Source: Camarhynchus parvulus
Taxonomy: Eukaryota; Chordata; Aves; Passeriformes; Thraupidae
Direction: 5' to 3'
Assembly: GCF_901933205.1 (NCBI RefSeq)
Contig: NC_044590.1
Location: 3,301,501-3,365,500, forward strand
Length of the DNA stretch: 64,000 nt
Below the pieces are notes generated by a model, which was not told the origin of the DNA, ran no database searches, and saw nothing but the letters and a program-made list of their open reading frames with translations. Of this stretch, positions 42,071-56,700 are shown piece after piece (the stretch's first letter is position 1; every line of letters begins with the position of its first letter). The translations under genes and the position numbers were made by a program.

Positions 42071-45000
42071 TTCTTTAATTTTAGTGTACTTGTACATAAC
42101 TAGATTTGAATTATTTCTTTTGGTACAGCTTATTCTTTTGCTTTGAAAGAAATCCAGTTTAAAGTCCTATCTTAGAATTGTTTGCCTTGGTTTGGTCGCC
42201 CTTTGGCAATGGATATTTGAAGCAGAGAGAGGTTACCTGTTAGGAAAAATGTCTAATGCTGTGCATGAAGGAGTCAAAAGTTTTTATTTAGTGTTACTCT
42301 TCCTTCTGGTGACTAAGCAGGATATCCAGGGCTAAAAGTGCTAGCCTACTTCAGTGAGTGTGAGGTGATTTTATTTGGTTTGGTTTTAGGATTCTGCCCC
42401 TAAATAGTTGAGGCTGTCGTGTACCTCTAGGTGAATTGTTGTAGCATTTTGCAAGGTGAAATCTGTGTAGATCTACGAAACTAGAATTTCCTCTGGGACT
42501 CCAATTCTCAATCCCTTTAGCTAATTAATTATTTGAGGAACTGTGTGGAATCAAGTGCTCCAGGTAATTAATGTGTTGAATAGCTAAAGCTAAGATTAAT
42601 GTGATGGTAGTTAAAGTTGTAGGCAAGTTAACTACAGTAAAGACTATTTTTTTTTCAATGTTCCTTTTATAATCCTTAGATGAATTAGAGACAGAAATAC
42701 ATTTTTTTCTGTTGCTGTAGTGAAGGTGGTGTGTGGGATGTAAGAGTGCTGTGGCATTGGGGAGTAGAGTATTGGAGAAGCAAGGCATGTTCTACAGCAC
42801 AGGCTTTTCTGCATGCAGTTTTTCTGGAAGGACTTAGCCCACTTTCAGCTCTTGCAGAATGGCTTCAGGTGGCTGTGCTGTCATCTGACAGCTTCCTGCA
42901 GCAATTCCATGAAAAATGGGAGTGTGGCCTCCCCACAGGATTTTTCCAGTGTTCCTGGTTCTATGGCAGAGCTGCCTTCTAAGTGTAATGCAGAAGCCGT
43001 ATCAACCAAATTTTCTACTCTGTGCATTACTGCCAACAACAGAGGCCCTTTTGATGTAGAAAGGGTTTAAATTTGGCTTTTAATAGCAGGAAGCCTGCGA
43101 CTTCCCTTCCTTTCCTTCCCTCCCTCCTCAACACTTCAACTGTCTTTTCATGAGGCAGTTCCAGAGGAGTAGGTATCTGCAAACAGTATTTTGTGAGCAT
43201 CCACTGATAAGGTGGAGCCAAAACCCTCTCTTTTGGACTGTGCAGAAGTTTAGATGGCAATCTTTCTGAGGATGAAAAATGGGAAAGGGAGGATAGGAGG
43301 AGTTAGGGAATATAGTTGGAAGAATTAAATGTGTAGCTCAGGTTGAAGAAGAAAAGAAAAACAGCTCCTTTTTGTGCTGTCTAGAGACTGGGGTTCTTTG
43401 CTTCTAAAAACACATGGCCTTTCACTTACTTCTGATTTCTTGAAGTCATCTTTCCCCTCTGTGATCACTGTGGCTTTGGCTGACAGACTCTAAGGAGAGG
43501 GTCACTGTCATGCACAATTTTAGAAAGCAGGGAATAACTGGCATGGGCAGGAGACAATTTTGAAGTGTCATGGGAAAAACTGGGACAAGCAGAAATATTT
43601 AAATAGAAATAAATGGTTGAAATGTGACTTACGAAATCCACTACAAAGATTGACAAATAAGGGGAATGTGCCTTTGTGATTATTAAGTTTGGATAGTGTT
43701 TAGGATTCAGGAAGTCTTGAGGTTACAGGAAGTTTCAGGTAATACTTTTAAGCCTCAGTTTCCCAAATGATGTCAAATGTTGACACTTTCTTGAACTAGT
43801 ATGTTGAAGTGCTGAATAAGAGTTTGTGTATTTATTAAATCTGGTAGTGTTGATGGCATAAGCAGAGCTGAATAGCTTTGTTTTCAAGACTAAAATGCCA
43901 AATATGTTTGCATTTCTCTTGTGCTTTTAAAAATTATTTTCTCTCAGTGAGAAAGCCCTCCTAAAGATTTCAAACATGTTCTCTTTTCTCACCATGATTT
44001 AGGAGTTTGTGAGTAAAGAAAAGTAGTCATTGATGGTCTCTGATCTTCTCTTAATACATCCATTACCACCATTATGTCACATAAAGCAGTAAATAATATT
44101 ATCTAATCACTTTAGTCAGTGTCAGTCTCTCTTGTAAGTGAAACAACTTCTGGTTCAGTAACTTTACTTTTCAGTTGTCTGATACTGTGGGGTTTTTTCT
44201 AACTTTTGTCTTTTTAGCCATGTGATCTTATGGAAGAGAAGCCAATGCTATGAGCGAGGGAAAAGTATAATATTTATAACTAAGTTCTTCCAAAATAATG
44301 AATTCCCTCCTAATGGCTAATCTTAGCTTGTGTACACAAATATGATTGCTGTGTTTTTATAGATCCTTTACATTTGTGTACCAATCCCATGTTTTCAGAA
44401 TGGTCACTTCAGTTCTTGCCAAGAAACAGACAGGCTTTATTGTATTTTACTTGACTGGCAACAAAAGTAACTTTTTCCTGGTGTTTTGGAGTAAAATTGA
44501 AAATTGGAGTGGGGGAGGCTTGGGGTGTGTGATTCCCCTTGCCCCCTTTTTCCTTTCTTTCTTTGCATCACAGTGTCTGATGAGAGGCTTCTGCAGCTTT
44601 GAGACACAAACTTTGGGGTTTTTTTCTCAGCTCCTGCTCGAGGACACCAGTGAGGTGTTGGAAAATTTGTGTGTACGTGTCTGTTCAGTTCTATCTGAAC
44701 AACTCGTTATGGTGTCAGATCAGAATTTGTGCTGCAGAACATGAAGTGGAGGTGTGGTCAAAGAGGGGAGCAGGATTTATGTTTTACTCAGTTTTAGGTC
44801 TTGTCCTGAGAGCTGACACAGTTGTGCAGATGAATTTTGTCAAGAGACAAAGATATCCCAACAGCTAATAAATACTATGAAAAATAACTGACTACTGCTT
44901 ATAGTTGGTAAAAGTTTATGCAAAATGTTTATACAGGCTATATTTAACTTTATTAAGTTTGAAAGAAATGGGAGGTAATACCTGGTGATATTAAACCACC

Positions 45001-48000
45001 TATGCAACCAAGCAATTTCTTAATTGTTAGCATGTTTAAGAGAGTTTTTATGTGCTTGAAATTATCTTTCCTTTGAAAATACTTTTATTTTTACAAGGGC
45101 AAAAATTCTTTTCTATGACAGAGCAAAAGTGAACTCAGTGAAGCAGCATTAATATTTTTTCATATGTATAACAAAAAAGGAAAAAACCTTCCGAGTCTGG
45201 GTTAGGTTTTTATTCAAGTTTCTTATGGCATCTTGCCTGAAGATATGAGACATTGTCCATTAAGAACTTGTGCAAATGCTTTGCAATTTAGATCTGCTAC
45301 TCAAGTGTGATTTTTAAATGCTGTAAAATGAGTTTTCAGAAATTTTTGCTTGTTTATAATACCTACACTGGGCCTCGTTTGGCAAGGATTGTTAACATAC
45401 TGAAAATTCTAATAGTCACTGGAGTAACTCCTTCACCTTGCTCAGAGGCTTTCTGAAATCAAGCTGTTAAAATATTTCCACGTGCAAGTGAAGTGAATTT
45501 TTTTTCAGAGTGAAAAATCATGTTATTTAGGTTCCTGAAATATTACAGAAAAGTAGTGCATGAAGGAATCTAAAAGTTTTAAAAGCTGGTTAGTTTTATC
45601 TGCTTTTAGATGCTCGTGGTAGGCTTAGGTTAACCATCAGTGGAGAGATGACAGCACAGTGTTCAAAGAAAGCATTGACTTTCATTTTTACATTGTGCTT
45701 TGTTTTCAGGTAGGTCAAAGAAGGAAAGGGTGAATTGAACATAATTTCTTTATTTTCATGGGAAGCATGGTATTGCTCAGAGCAGAATGTGTATCTTATC
45801 TGCATTTGCTGGTTGGGAAATGTTGAATTCTCCTAGCAAAGCAGCATTTAAACTACCAATTTTGTGTTGTTACATATTGAGAGCTTTCTATCCTCTGAAT
45901 TACTTTTCCTGGCTTGCAACTTGACATTTGTGCTTTCAGTTAAATATTTCCGTTTTCTGAAAAAGAAACCCAACAACAAAAAAACCCAGTAGTAAACTCA
46001 TCCCTCAAGCTAAGTTTGCATATGTCGCAGACATGATTTGGCATGTAAAGAGACTGACCAAAAATATGGCAGTAGTTCTATTTGTTTTGAGGTTTAAATT
46101 TCACAAAAGCTTTTTAAGTGTGCAGCTATCAATCCAGAAGAAAGCTTTATAGTTGTAGAGAGCTTGGAGAGCAATAACTATGAATAGCGGAATAAGCACG
46201 AGTGATGTAATCTGAGAAGCAAAAGAGAGAGACAGAAGAGAGCTTAGGGCTTAACTATGTGGAAAACATTGTGAATGGGTCTGCGAGGGTTTTGACTTCT
46301 GATGGTGGATGTGGGATTTTACTCATTAGTTTTGGTAAAATCAAACAAATGTGCAAGTTTCCTTTTATTTTCCCAAACAGAAAATAAACCGTTCAGTGGG
46401 TAGCTGAGTGAGTGAAGTCTGGGTTCTGGAACTTGTTCTGTCTCCTAAATCCTTTCTCCCCTGCAGCATCTGCAGCTCCTCTTTGGGACCTGTGGCTTTC
46501 TGAGTGTCTCCTGTTTCTTCCACTCCTCATTTTTCTGCCTGATGCAACACTGATCCCTAAATATTCCTGCATTAGCCCACCCTTTGTCTTCCTTTTTCTG
46601 GTTTTTCTGCTACCTGGACAAAGTCAGAATGTGTTGTGGCTGGTGTAGATGTACATACATGAACTCTTCCTGCATTTCCTCACTGGAGTGCTAATTTTGG
46701 TCTCCTGTTCAGCCTCTGATTTTAATTTCTGGAAATTCATTGTGCAGCAACAACACTTCTTCAACTTTGGTTGCACAGCAGAATCTGAGATAAAATGAGG
46801 CTTAGAAAAAACAGCTAAAGAAAGTCTTCCTCAGTTCACTCCAGATCTTTTTTGAAATATTTTTAGTTTCCATGTTCATGAGTTAAAGTGGAAGTGGTGT
46901 ATTTTTCTCCATTTTCTTATCTTAAGCAAACATCTAGTAGTATAAACCAATGTATCGTGTTCTATTTAACTTGTTATTTCATAAATCACAAACTGTATTA
47001 AATACTGCAAAAAAACTTCAGATAACTTCAAAAATATCGCTCTCTGTGGAGAATATTAAATGTATGTCTCTATTCCACACTTCCATGTCCTTTCTGAAAA
47101 ATTCCCCTGGGTTTTTCAGGTTTTCACCAGCTTTTCTTAATTAGATGGTGCAGAGTGATTACCTTTTCTCTAGCCACTGCTACAGAATCAGTACTACATG
47201 AACAATTTTCTTCTGTAGTATCTCATGGAATTTCTTACTTTCTGTATATTTTGAATGGACAGATTGGACAGTACTCTGATTTTTGAAAAAAAAAGTTTTT
47301 ACTAATTTTTCCAGATGGACACTTGAATTAGTTTAAATATGAACAGAGTCCTCCTTACCATCTTAAACTTAATGCAGTTACCTTTTTGATATTAAAACTA
47401 TTTGTTCACATTATTGCAAACCTTGAAGATTCCCCTTACTTCATACTGTAGCTACATTTTATCTCTTGCCAGTCATTCCAGCTGGGAAATATTTTTTTTT
47501 CAATTTCATTATGTTAAAACCTTGTGGTTTTGTCCCATAAGATAAAATGTATTATTAATAAAAGCTGTGCCTTTCCCTGCTCCTTCTAGCAATCTAGATA
47601 TGAGTGGGATTTCTTGTTCCTGTTTTTAGGTTGTGAGCTCCTGTATTGTTCTCTTGGGCGGGGGGAGCAGGTTTGGGGCGTTTCGAGGCATTTTTCTGAA
47701 AAGTGCAAACACTGCTCTTGTTCCAGTTTTGTGAACATCCTTCCCCAGTGTCTCAGATCAAGGCAGGCAGAGCTAAGGCTTTGAAGTATAATCCAGCAGG
47801 CAAAGTTATCTCTACCTTTATTTTTAGATATATCATGAGTTTGTGTATTAGGGTTGCCCAGGTGCCATCTCTGATGAAGAACTGAGATACAGAAATTGCT
47901 CATCTTAATCTTGGTCATTCAGAGCTCTCAAGTTGAAAGGAAGGAATTTCCACTGATGAGGGTTTTTTTTTTTTTTTAGTCTAACTTGAATCTTGATGTT

Positions 48001-51000
48001 AAAAATAGCATGCCTTACATTTTAACAGTTGAACCTTGAGTTAATAGTAAATCCAACCATTTAAGATACAGTGCAAGTGTAGCTGCATCAGCTTTCAATA
48101 GATATTTCTACAACTGTACTCTAATGTAAACATGCATTTAATTAGAATTACTTGTTTACAGCTGAGCCTGCTTAGAAACAGCAGTGCATTGAGGGGTGTT
48201 TTTGACAGCTGAGAGGAAGAAGCATCCACTTTTTGAAAAATGTACTAGTGGAATATCTCAATGAGATGTTTTATTTCAGTGTTGCTGTTACAGAAGTGCA
48301 GGAAAGCTTGTGACCTTCTCTCTGAGCTACCTGTTGCTGGCTGTATTCTCCACAGGGCTATTCAATAAGTCATTGTGTTCAGTTCTCTTTTTAGTTAAGG
48401 CACTAGAAAATAATTATCTCTCCCAAGTGCACCCTTGCAGCCTCCCAGGAGTGGTGGGTGAGCTAATGGAGCAGGCAGAGGTGTGCAGGGCTTCCTTCTG
48501 GGGGTTGGGGTGGTCCCAGGAGATGCTGCATTTAGCCTTGAGTGGCACCTTCCCAGCTTGCTGGGGGATTTATGCTGCCTCCTTCATCACTGGGATTTAA
48601 ACACTCCCTTCTTCTCTGCAGGTCTGCGTGCGTACAAGCGCTTTGGGTTCCTTCCAGTTAAGACATTTTTATTCTGTTTTTGACAGTACAATTATCTATG
48701 TAATATAACTGCTCATATTAATTAGAAAATGTTGCAAGGACATGGGTGTTTGTGAAGTAAATTTCTTGCTTAAGTTTGTAGTAACAAAGAATGCCTTGCT
48801 TCAATCTTGCTTCGTTGTTTTTTTTTATTTTAAATGTAGATAAAAATGTGGAGTGGGACACTTAGCACATTAAGCTCAGAGAACTCTGTGTAATACCTGT
48901 TTTAACCCTGATAATTTAAATTAAAATAGGCTAGGTAAATTTGGTTTAATGTGGCATTACTATGGAAAAATTCAACTAGTTGGTTTCTTGAATTTTAATT
49001 ACGCTATAGTGACTGCCATAGCTTTGTGTATTTTTTTTGCTGTTTTTAGCAGGCTAAGACTATTTAAGATAAATATAAAAACTTAGAGTTGTAACAACTT
49101 TTTTTAATAATTTTTAAAATATAGTAATCCTAAGGACATAGCCATGTACTAAAATGATTTTATTGAATATCTTCTGAAATTAGAGTGTAATCACAGCACT
49201 GCATTATTCATGGGAAAAAACTATAAGCACAATGCAAAGCCTAGGAAAATTATTTTTCCTTTAAATGAGAGAGAAAACAGAAAGGGGAAGGGCTCAGTTA
49301 AGCACTTGGGGCTTTCAGGAAAGCTGGGACCACTCAGTCCCAACCTGCCACACAAACCCCAAGCCCATGTGCAGGGCAGGCAGACCAGCACTTTTACACT
49401 TCCAAATATTTGACAAAACAGTTGCTGAGCTCAATGTTAGTGAAAAAATTAAATTTCCTAGTACTTTGTCTCGATGTCTTTGCAGCAAGCTTGTTACACA
49501 GCTTTCTGGAAGATTTGCTTTAATGGGGCTGTGTGGGGGTTTTTTGTTATTAAATTTCTGTGTTGTGGGAAGCTACTGGATTTTCAGTTCTGGATTTTGA
49601 TGCACACTAAAATAGATGCCTGGAAATTGGATGCAACCTTTTAATTTTGCTATGTCAAAATGATTAATGTTGTTTCGAAGTAGTTACTCATAGGAACACG
49701 TTCTGCTTATGCTGAACATAGCAGATAAAAATATGCTCTGTAACTTACACATAGGGCACTTGAAAATCTGAAATGTAACTATCTTGCCTGTTAGTTTCTT
49801 CTACTGGAACTGTGTCACTCTTAATTTCCCCTAACTCCTGGGAACTTGGGATGCTCCGTGCTGCCTCTGTGTTTTGCTTTCACATAATTGGACAGTCTTC
49901 ACTTTATGTAATTGTATCTTATGCAATCAAATGTTTACTTTCCTTATGTTTATCGCCAAAGAACTTGGGAACGTTCTGTTACCTAAGTATCTCTTTGACA
50001 CTGTAAAATAAGGGGCGTGAAATGAGTGAAAAGATTGAGTTTAGTAAAACATTTCTGTTTTCTGTGTAATCACAGGGAGTTGGAAAAAACACTTTGAAAT
50101 TGTGTAGGCAGCATAATGTCTGACTTTTTCCTCACAGTTTTATTCATGCTGAATAAATTTTTTAAATGTATTTTTTTCTCAACCTAAGCCTCTGTTTTCT
50201 TAACTGAAGCTCATAGGTTCCATTCTGATAATAATTTCAGACAATAAGAAAACAGGATTTTTTTTTCCCCACTTAATTTTTAATAATACTGTTTGGACAC
50301 AGTTTTGTTTTTTAACTGAATGCAGAAGGTAAAGTTATACATAGTTAGATAGAGGAAGTAGAAATATTCTATAAATATTTTCCTTACCCAAAGAAAGTAT
50401 GTTTTCATCCTGGATGATGCTGCAAACAGAAAAGGAAGTTTGGTGTCTGTTAGAAGAGCAAATATTGGGATCATCTCTGTGTGATTCTCTGATATTGTTA
50501 TGGAAATAGAATATGGGTATTTTCAATAAACAGTGAAGAAAAATCTCGGAGGATATCCTGTGAGAAACTATGGGAAACACCAATTTATATAACTTATTTA
50601 TAATTATTACTGGGAGGGGTGATCTGATAAGTTGTACTTCAGGAATTTGTTTTAATGCAGCCGAACGTGAGAGAGTCCTGCAGGAGTCAGAGGTTAGATT
50701 GTATCTGTAAAACTGGAAAAGGACGCAAAAGTCAATTAGTTAAATTACCTTAGTATGGTTTGGGATGTTTTTGTGGCAAAAAGACAAATGCAGGCTTGGA
50801 TGACTAAAAAAAGGGAAAGTGAAACATAAGTGATAAAGGGGACTTCCAAATCTGATAAGAGTGTTATTAATATAGTATATCCCATGCTGGTGCCTTCACT
50901 TCATGAAGGATGTGGAATTATTGGGAAGGACTTAAAATTGAAAGGAAGCCTCAGGAGTTGTCCCAGGTCCAGAAGGGAGGTGTCCAGACGTGACTTCATG

Positions 51001-54000
51001 GCCATGTAGAGGTGGTGCTGTGTGAGCAAAAGGCATGAAACTGACTTCCTTAGCATCTGAGATACTTTATTTGGAATAATTTGATGGGGAAGAGGAAGCT
51101 TCATTTAAGCAGTCTTAGGAAGGTAGGGGTTTATTTTTAAACCCTTTCTGCCTGAAGATTCATCTTTGCTGGTGCAGGTGTGTGTGCTCAGGTTGCCCAC
51201 TGTGGCCTTGGGGAGCACAGTCTCTGATGCACGTGCTGCAAATTGTTCCTTTTCCTGCCCTGAACATTATTATGTATTTGCAATTCTATGTTGGCGTTTG
51301 AAGCCTTGAAACCTTTCAGCCCACGGGCATCAGAGAGGTGGGGAAGCGTGGGGGCTGACTTTTGGTTTTGGTTTTTTCCCTGAGGATAATTTTGCTGCTT
51401 GTTCTGTTGTCATTCTTTTCACTTCCTCCTGAAGCATCAAAGATTGGGCAGGGTCTGAGGTGATGTCAGAAGATCCTCTTTTGGGCCAGACTGGTTCATT
51501 CTTACTCAAGTGATGCAGATAAAGTCAGTCGAAGAGCTTGAGAGAAGAAACTCTTTCATTAGGGACTGCTAGGCTTGTTCCCACCTTCTCCTGCACCTCC
51601 TGGATCATCAGAGCAGACTTTTTGTAAGCAGTTCTGTGTCCTTGCAGGAGTCCTGGGTGCTCAGTCTTGCCTCATTTCAAATTGTGACCTTCAGAAAGAA
51701 TTGTTTTATGTGAAATTTCATCTCAACACTAAAGCACATGCAGGAGCATAGTGATTCTGCACTGAAAGGCAAAATGAAGTATTCAGTTATCCTCTTTGGC
51801 CTAAAATTCTTGAAAATATAAATTACCAAATACCTATTCCACGCTGTTCCAGCCTGCTAGCCCAGGTCCAAGCTCTGGTTCTGAATCTGTTCCGTAGAGG
51901 GAGACAAGTGTGTGGCTGGGGAGGTGGCTGGCTGGGATTAGTGCCACTCTGTCATTATGGATCTCTGTGCTTTGACAGAAACAGCAGAATTTCACCTTAG
52001 TGTGGGTAACTCAAATCAGTATAGTTTGAGCACGTTAGTATTTCCTAATGAAACCAAATATAGTTCTCTTCAATTCCATTCATTCTGGACCTTATCTCTC
52101 CTTCTGATATGTCTCACTAGTTGCCAAGCAACCTCAACAGTAGTTCTGCACATCCAGCAGCATTAAAAAAAAGTGAGTAGTTGTTGCTGAAAATGAGATG
52201 CCTTCTGATGACATGAATGAAGAGAGTTAGGAGGGAGGGAAGTGGGGAGTGGCAAGTTTGGAGCTGATGTTCTGGAAAAGCTAATAATATTTAGCACTTA
52301 AGTAGTGCTTTTTATTTTCCAAGCACTAATCAAGCAATCGTAAGATTATTAAATAAAGACTATTTCTTTCCTTTCAGTGAGTGATGCACAATTATGTTTA
52401 TGCTCCCTAGAGCAGAGGGCAGGATTTAATCCCAAGAGTGAAGGAGTTTAATGTATGTATTTCTTTCTTTGACCTGTACTGACTTCCCATGCTTCTAGTT
52501 GGACTGCAGATTATCTGGAGGGTTTGGGAAGGTTTTTCTTTGTGTCTTTGTTGATATATAGCCAGCACTCTATTTATTTTGTGCAAATGCACCTGCAGTG
52601 TTTTGGGTTTCATTAAAATATTTATCACCTGCAATGCCTTCCAAACTAGAAATATGAAAGATTGTGTGTAGGTCCTTTATTACTTGGTAATGCTTATAAA
52701 GCAATAAATAGAATTTCTTTTTATATTCTGTCTCCTGTGCAGAATGTGATCTGAGAAGGAAGCAGTCATCTCAAAGGAGATCATAACAGAAGTGAAAGCT
52801 GATTTGGGAAAATGATTCTGGTTTTAGGTTATTCAAGAGGAAAACTTTGTGTTTCATGTAGACTGACCAAAGCAACATTATTGAGGATACACCTAAGTTA
52901 GAAAGTATTTGAGTTAAGATTGCCATAATTTGTGTTCTTTTTAATTTTGGACACCATTGCAAATGACTGTCTATATAGAAAGGTAATTTTAAATCCATTC
53001 ACTAACTCCTAAAAAGCAGTTTTAATTTGAATGTGGGGTTTTTTTCCAGCAGGCTCTGACACTATGAACAATCACTTTCCCTGTCACAGTCTGCCTGGAA
53101 TTACCAAGTTGTATGTTTTGAAGAGACACCAGAGAACTGGGCTGTCCTGCGAGTTCTGATCTAGAGGGCTGTGAGCCCCACAGTCCTCACAGTTCATCCT
53201 TTCCTTCCCCTCGTTTTTTCCCTGAAGATGGTGGTCTTAGGAAGATGCTTATTCCATTTCAGAGAGTGTAGTAAAGCAGGGATGTGCTGCCAATGTGATA
53301 GAAACGGGGATGTGTCAGTTTGTACAGGCAGTGGGATGTGTTGTGAGTTCCACCCTCCCTGTGTGTGCACACACATCCCGTGTTGGACGTGCTCCAGTGG
53401 GGCTTTCTGCTCACGTTTTCACATGCTTTGTGCTCAGCCTGTGCTTACACACTGCATCTCCACGTGCCTGTCCTGACACTATTCACGATAAAATTAACAA
53501 AATGAGGCATGGTTATTCAGGGGGTGTTTGCTGTGTGATGCAGATAAACACAAAAAAATGAGGCTCAGTGTGCAAATCCTTGCAAGGTGGTTTCCTGCCC
53601 TCCTGCTGCCACGGAGGGGAAGGTGTTTTATGGGTAGAGTGGTGTTGGAGCTGCTGCTAACAGAACATACTGATTTGGAATCAGTCTGTGTGTTCATCTG
53701 AATCACAGACCCAAAGGGGTGCCTGCCTGAGAGGAGCTGCATTTTGCTCTGTGTCTTGGGTGGTGAATTATTCTCCACTTGCAGTTGTAGTGAATTTAAG
53801 TTGTTGCTTTTAATGAGAACTAGAAACAATCCTGGATCATTCTAGGTTTAAGGATAAATTGAATTGAGGAAGGTATACAAAAGAACTATACTTGCAAATG
53901 GTTAAAACACAAATGAAAAAACATCCCAGTGTTACGTAGGATTTTTACCACGTTCAGCTTCTAAGGGTTATTTGTGTTGGACTAACATTTCTTTTGACAT

Positions 54001-54042
54001 TCTGCAGCTAATAGAAGTAATTTAGAGATAGAAAAATGGTCT

Positions 54043-54336
54043 ATGTGTGTGTCTGTGTGTGTGATGCATATACAAAAACTGTTTGTAGTGGTGGTATTTT
54101 TATCCTCATCTTCTAAGAGAAGACCAGTCCTAGTTCATGCTTTTTTTGTGATGCATAAAATACATGGATTTTGGCAGCTGCCTCTTGCCTCTAGGCTTGT
54201 AACTAGGTTTGTCCATGCAAGATGTGGGTAATTACTATATGTGTATGTGTATATATATACGTGTGTGTGTGATGTGTTAGTTGCTGCACCAGTATTGCCA
54301 TGTAAACTTAGTTGCCCTTTTATATATATATGTGTA
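54043..54336 (+). repeat. Cluster of TG/TA microsatellites
   Basis: Three short dinucleotide tracts lie within 300 bp: TG-rich at 54043-54063, mixed TA/TG at 54235-54276, and TA-rich at 54320-54336. They probably vary in length between individuals. Confidence 0.85.
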
Positions 54337-56579
54337 TTCTCTGTATATCTAGTTTTAAAAGGGTAAATATTATAAACTGGTTGCTCAAGAGCAGCACGCT
54401 ATAAAAAATGTAATAAGCACATCAGTAAAAGTGTTGGAGGTAGTAATAAAACTGCACTATAATCCTTCTGCCAATTTATTGAACTCTAACTATAGTTATC
54501 TGTGACAATTAACTGCTGCATGTTGTACATTAACCCTTTGTATATGCAATGCTGCTGAGCATGGCCTCAGTGCCTTTAAGTTTTCAAGCAAATGTGTCAT
54601 CTAATTTGATAATACAGTTTGCTTGTTGCTTTTCTCTTTTTATCCATGTATCAACAAAATAGGACACCCAGTTACTTTGGGGAGAACATCTTTGTTACAA
54701 AAATAAACGTCCTTTTTGCAAAATGAAAGTAAGCACATGACTTCAGATTTTTCATCAGTGTCTTTAGAAGTAATAGTACTGCAAAAGGTGGTAAACATTT
54801 AAACATGGCCATGTGTGCTTCATTGGAACACACAGCTCCTGTGCCCTGTTGGGTGTTTCTGGTTGCCAGAGCCATTTCCATGTGCTGGATGTTCCCAAGA
54901 GCTCGGCTGTGTAAGCTCAGGAGTGCAGCTGGCAAGTTGTGTTGCAGGTGGATGATACTGTGAGGTGAAATTATAAAACGTAAAGTATCATTTCTTATTA
55001 AACAGAAGAAGTCACTCTAAGGTTTAAGTTCTCTAAATTCTGTCTTCCAGAAGATGATTGTTTATATTTAAAACATCCTAAAGTTTCCTCAGATGGCTGA
55101 AGTATGTTGGAAGTGAGACTACAACTTTTTAAATTCAGTTGTTTGTTGCCTTGGCACAGGAGTTCCTATAGATTTAGTGACTGTTCTGAATTCCAAGAAG
55201 ATCCTTAAAATGGCAAGCAATTTCGTTTGAAGTTTGGATCTCATGATGTCAATACAGATATGTAGTAAAATATTCCAGGGTGTGGTGATACTTAATCATT
55301 AATGATTGAGACTTGGGGCATTTCCTGAATATTAATGCTGGATATGAATGTTGATTGCCTACGGTGAAATAATCACACAGATACTTCTTCTCTCCCCTCT
55401 CTTTTTTAATTGATTGCTAATTCAGAAAGGATAAATGCAGAGCTAGGTCAGACAAATATTTGAAATATCCCTGAGGCACAATGCTCAAGACAGAACACTT
55501 GCACTACCTTTTTAGCTTGTGGATTTCGTAATTACCATGTAGTGTGAAATTTCTTTTTTTTCCCCTCTAGTACCTGAATCTGTAGTTACACAGCTCAGGC
55601 TGTAAGTTGTCCACTGGGATTTCTTCCCTCAGAATCACTTGGTAGAATTCAGCATTGTCACAAGCCTCTGGTTTCAAATGATGAAGCTGATGTAGAATTT
55701 TCTCTAATTGTGTAAGTTTAACTGCCACTAAAGGTAAACTGATACGATGCCACACCTTGGATGTACTTTAATACTTAATCTGCCCCTTAGGAAAGGATTG
55801 ACTGGCTCATGTCAGTGCAGTGCTTTATAAAAAACTTACTCATAAAAATGTTTATGACTAGGTTTGCATCAATATTTTTAGAGAAATGTAGCCTCTTGCT
55901 GCCAACACCAACTGTTAATAACCTACTAAAATACATAAGTTAAACATTTCATAAATGTGTTTGGAACACACAGCATGTGCTGATGGTTGTGTTTTGTTCT
56001 GTAAGTCTAAACTCCTGAAAGGTCTCTCTTAATTCCTGCACAGAAGTGCAGGAGGAGGTGCCAGTAAATATCATTATGCTGTAGGTACGTTGGTGTGGTT
56101 ATCTGATTTCCAGGTAGTAAATTTGGAGGGCATTTCTGCATATCGTTTGCATGTGTTGAAAATAACCTCTTGTACCTGGTGGGAATAAACCTGGTGTATC
56201 TTTCTGTGTAACCTCCCACAGAGAAAGAGGTTTTTCCATCCTGTTTGTTAAACATTTGGAAGGACAGCCTTGTCCCTCTTGTATGACAATGATTGCTGCA
56301 TCAAGGGGTCCATTCTCCCCTTTCTCCTCCCAGTAGCTGGGAAGTATCTTATTACCCCATGGCTAAGAAGCAGCTTGTCTTACTGAAATGAAAAAATGTT
56401 CTGTGTAGTCTGTTTTATGTATCTCATAAATAATATATTTTAGAATGTTGTAGATACTGATGAGTCACCAAATTCTTTTAATCAAATCTGTGGTACTAAG
56501 CACACATTTTCTGTAACATAGTGGCATCTGGTCTGCTGAAATTTCTAGGAAGAGAATTTCTAAGAATCAATGCAACACT

Positions 56580-56700
56580 ACTTTAGGCCAGTGGTTTGTG
56601 TAGTCCAGTATTATGTGTCAGAAATGGCACTTGGGGAGGATTAGGGAAAAAGCAGGAGAGATTCTCTGTGATTCCTCTTCAAGTCCTGCCACTTCAGAAA
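56580..56700 (+). mobile_element. Possible ancient LINE 3'-end remnant
   Basis: The segment AGGCCAGTGGTTTGTGTAGTCC (first part at about 56585-56606), then CAGTATTATGTGTCAGAAATGGC, resembles an old sauropsid repeat that I recall as reading roughly GGTCCATCTAGTCCAGTATC then CTGTCTCTGACAGTGGCCA. Similarity fades after about 50 bp. A repeat-library search is needed; chance similarity is quite possible. Confidence 0.3.

Noticed and set aside
46255..46315. Segment ending TCTGATG|GTGGAT as a possible GNAS exon 3
   Set aside because: The upstream residues do not match the Gly/Glu/Asp-rich exon 3 and there is no acceptor at the required 45-nt distance.
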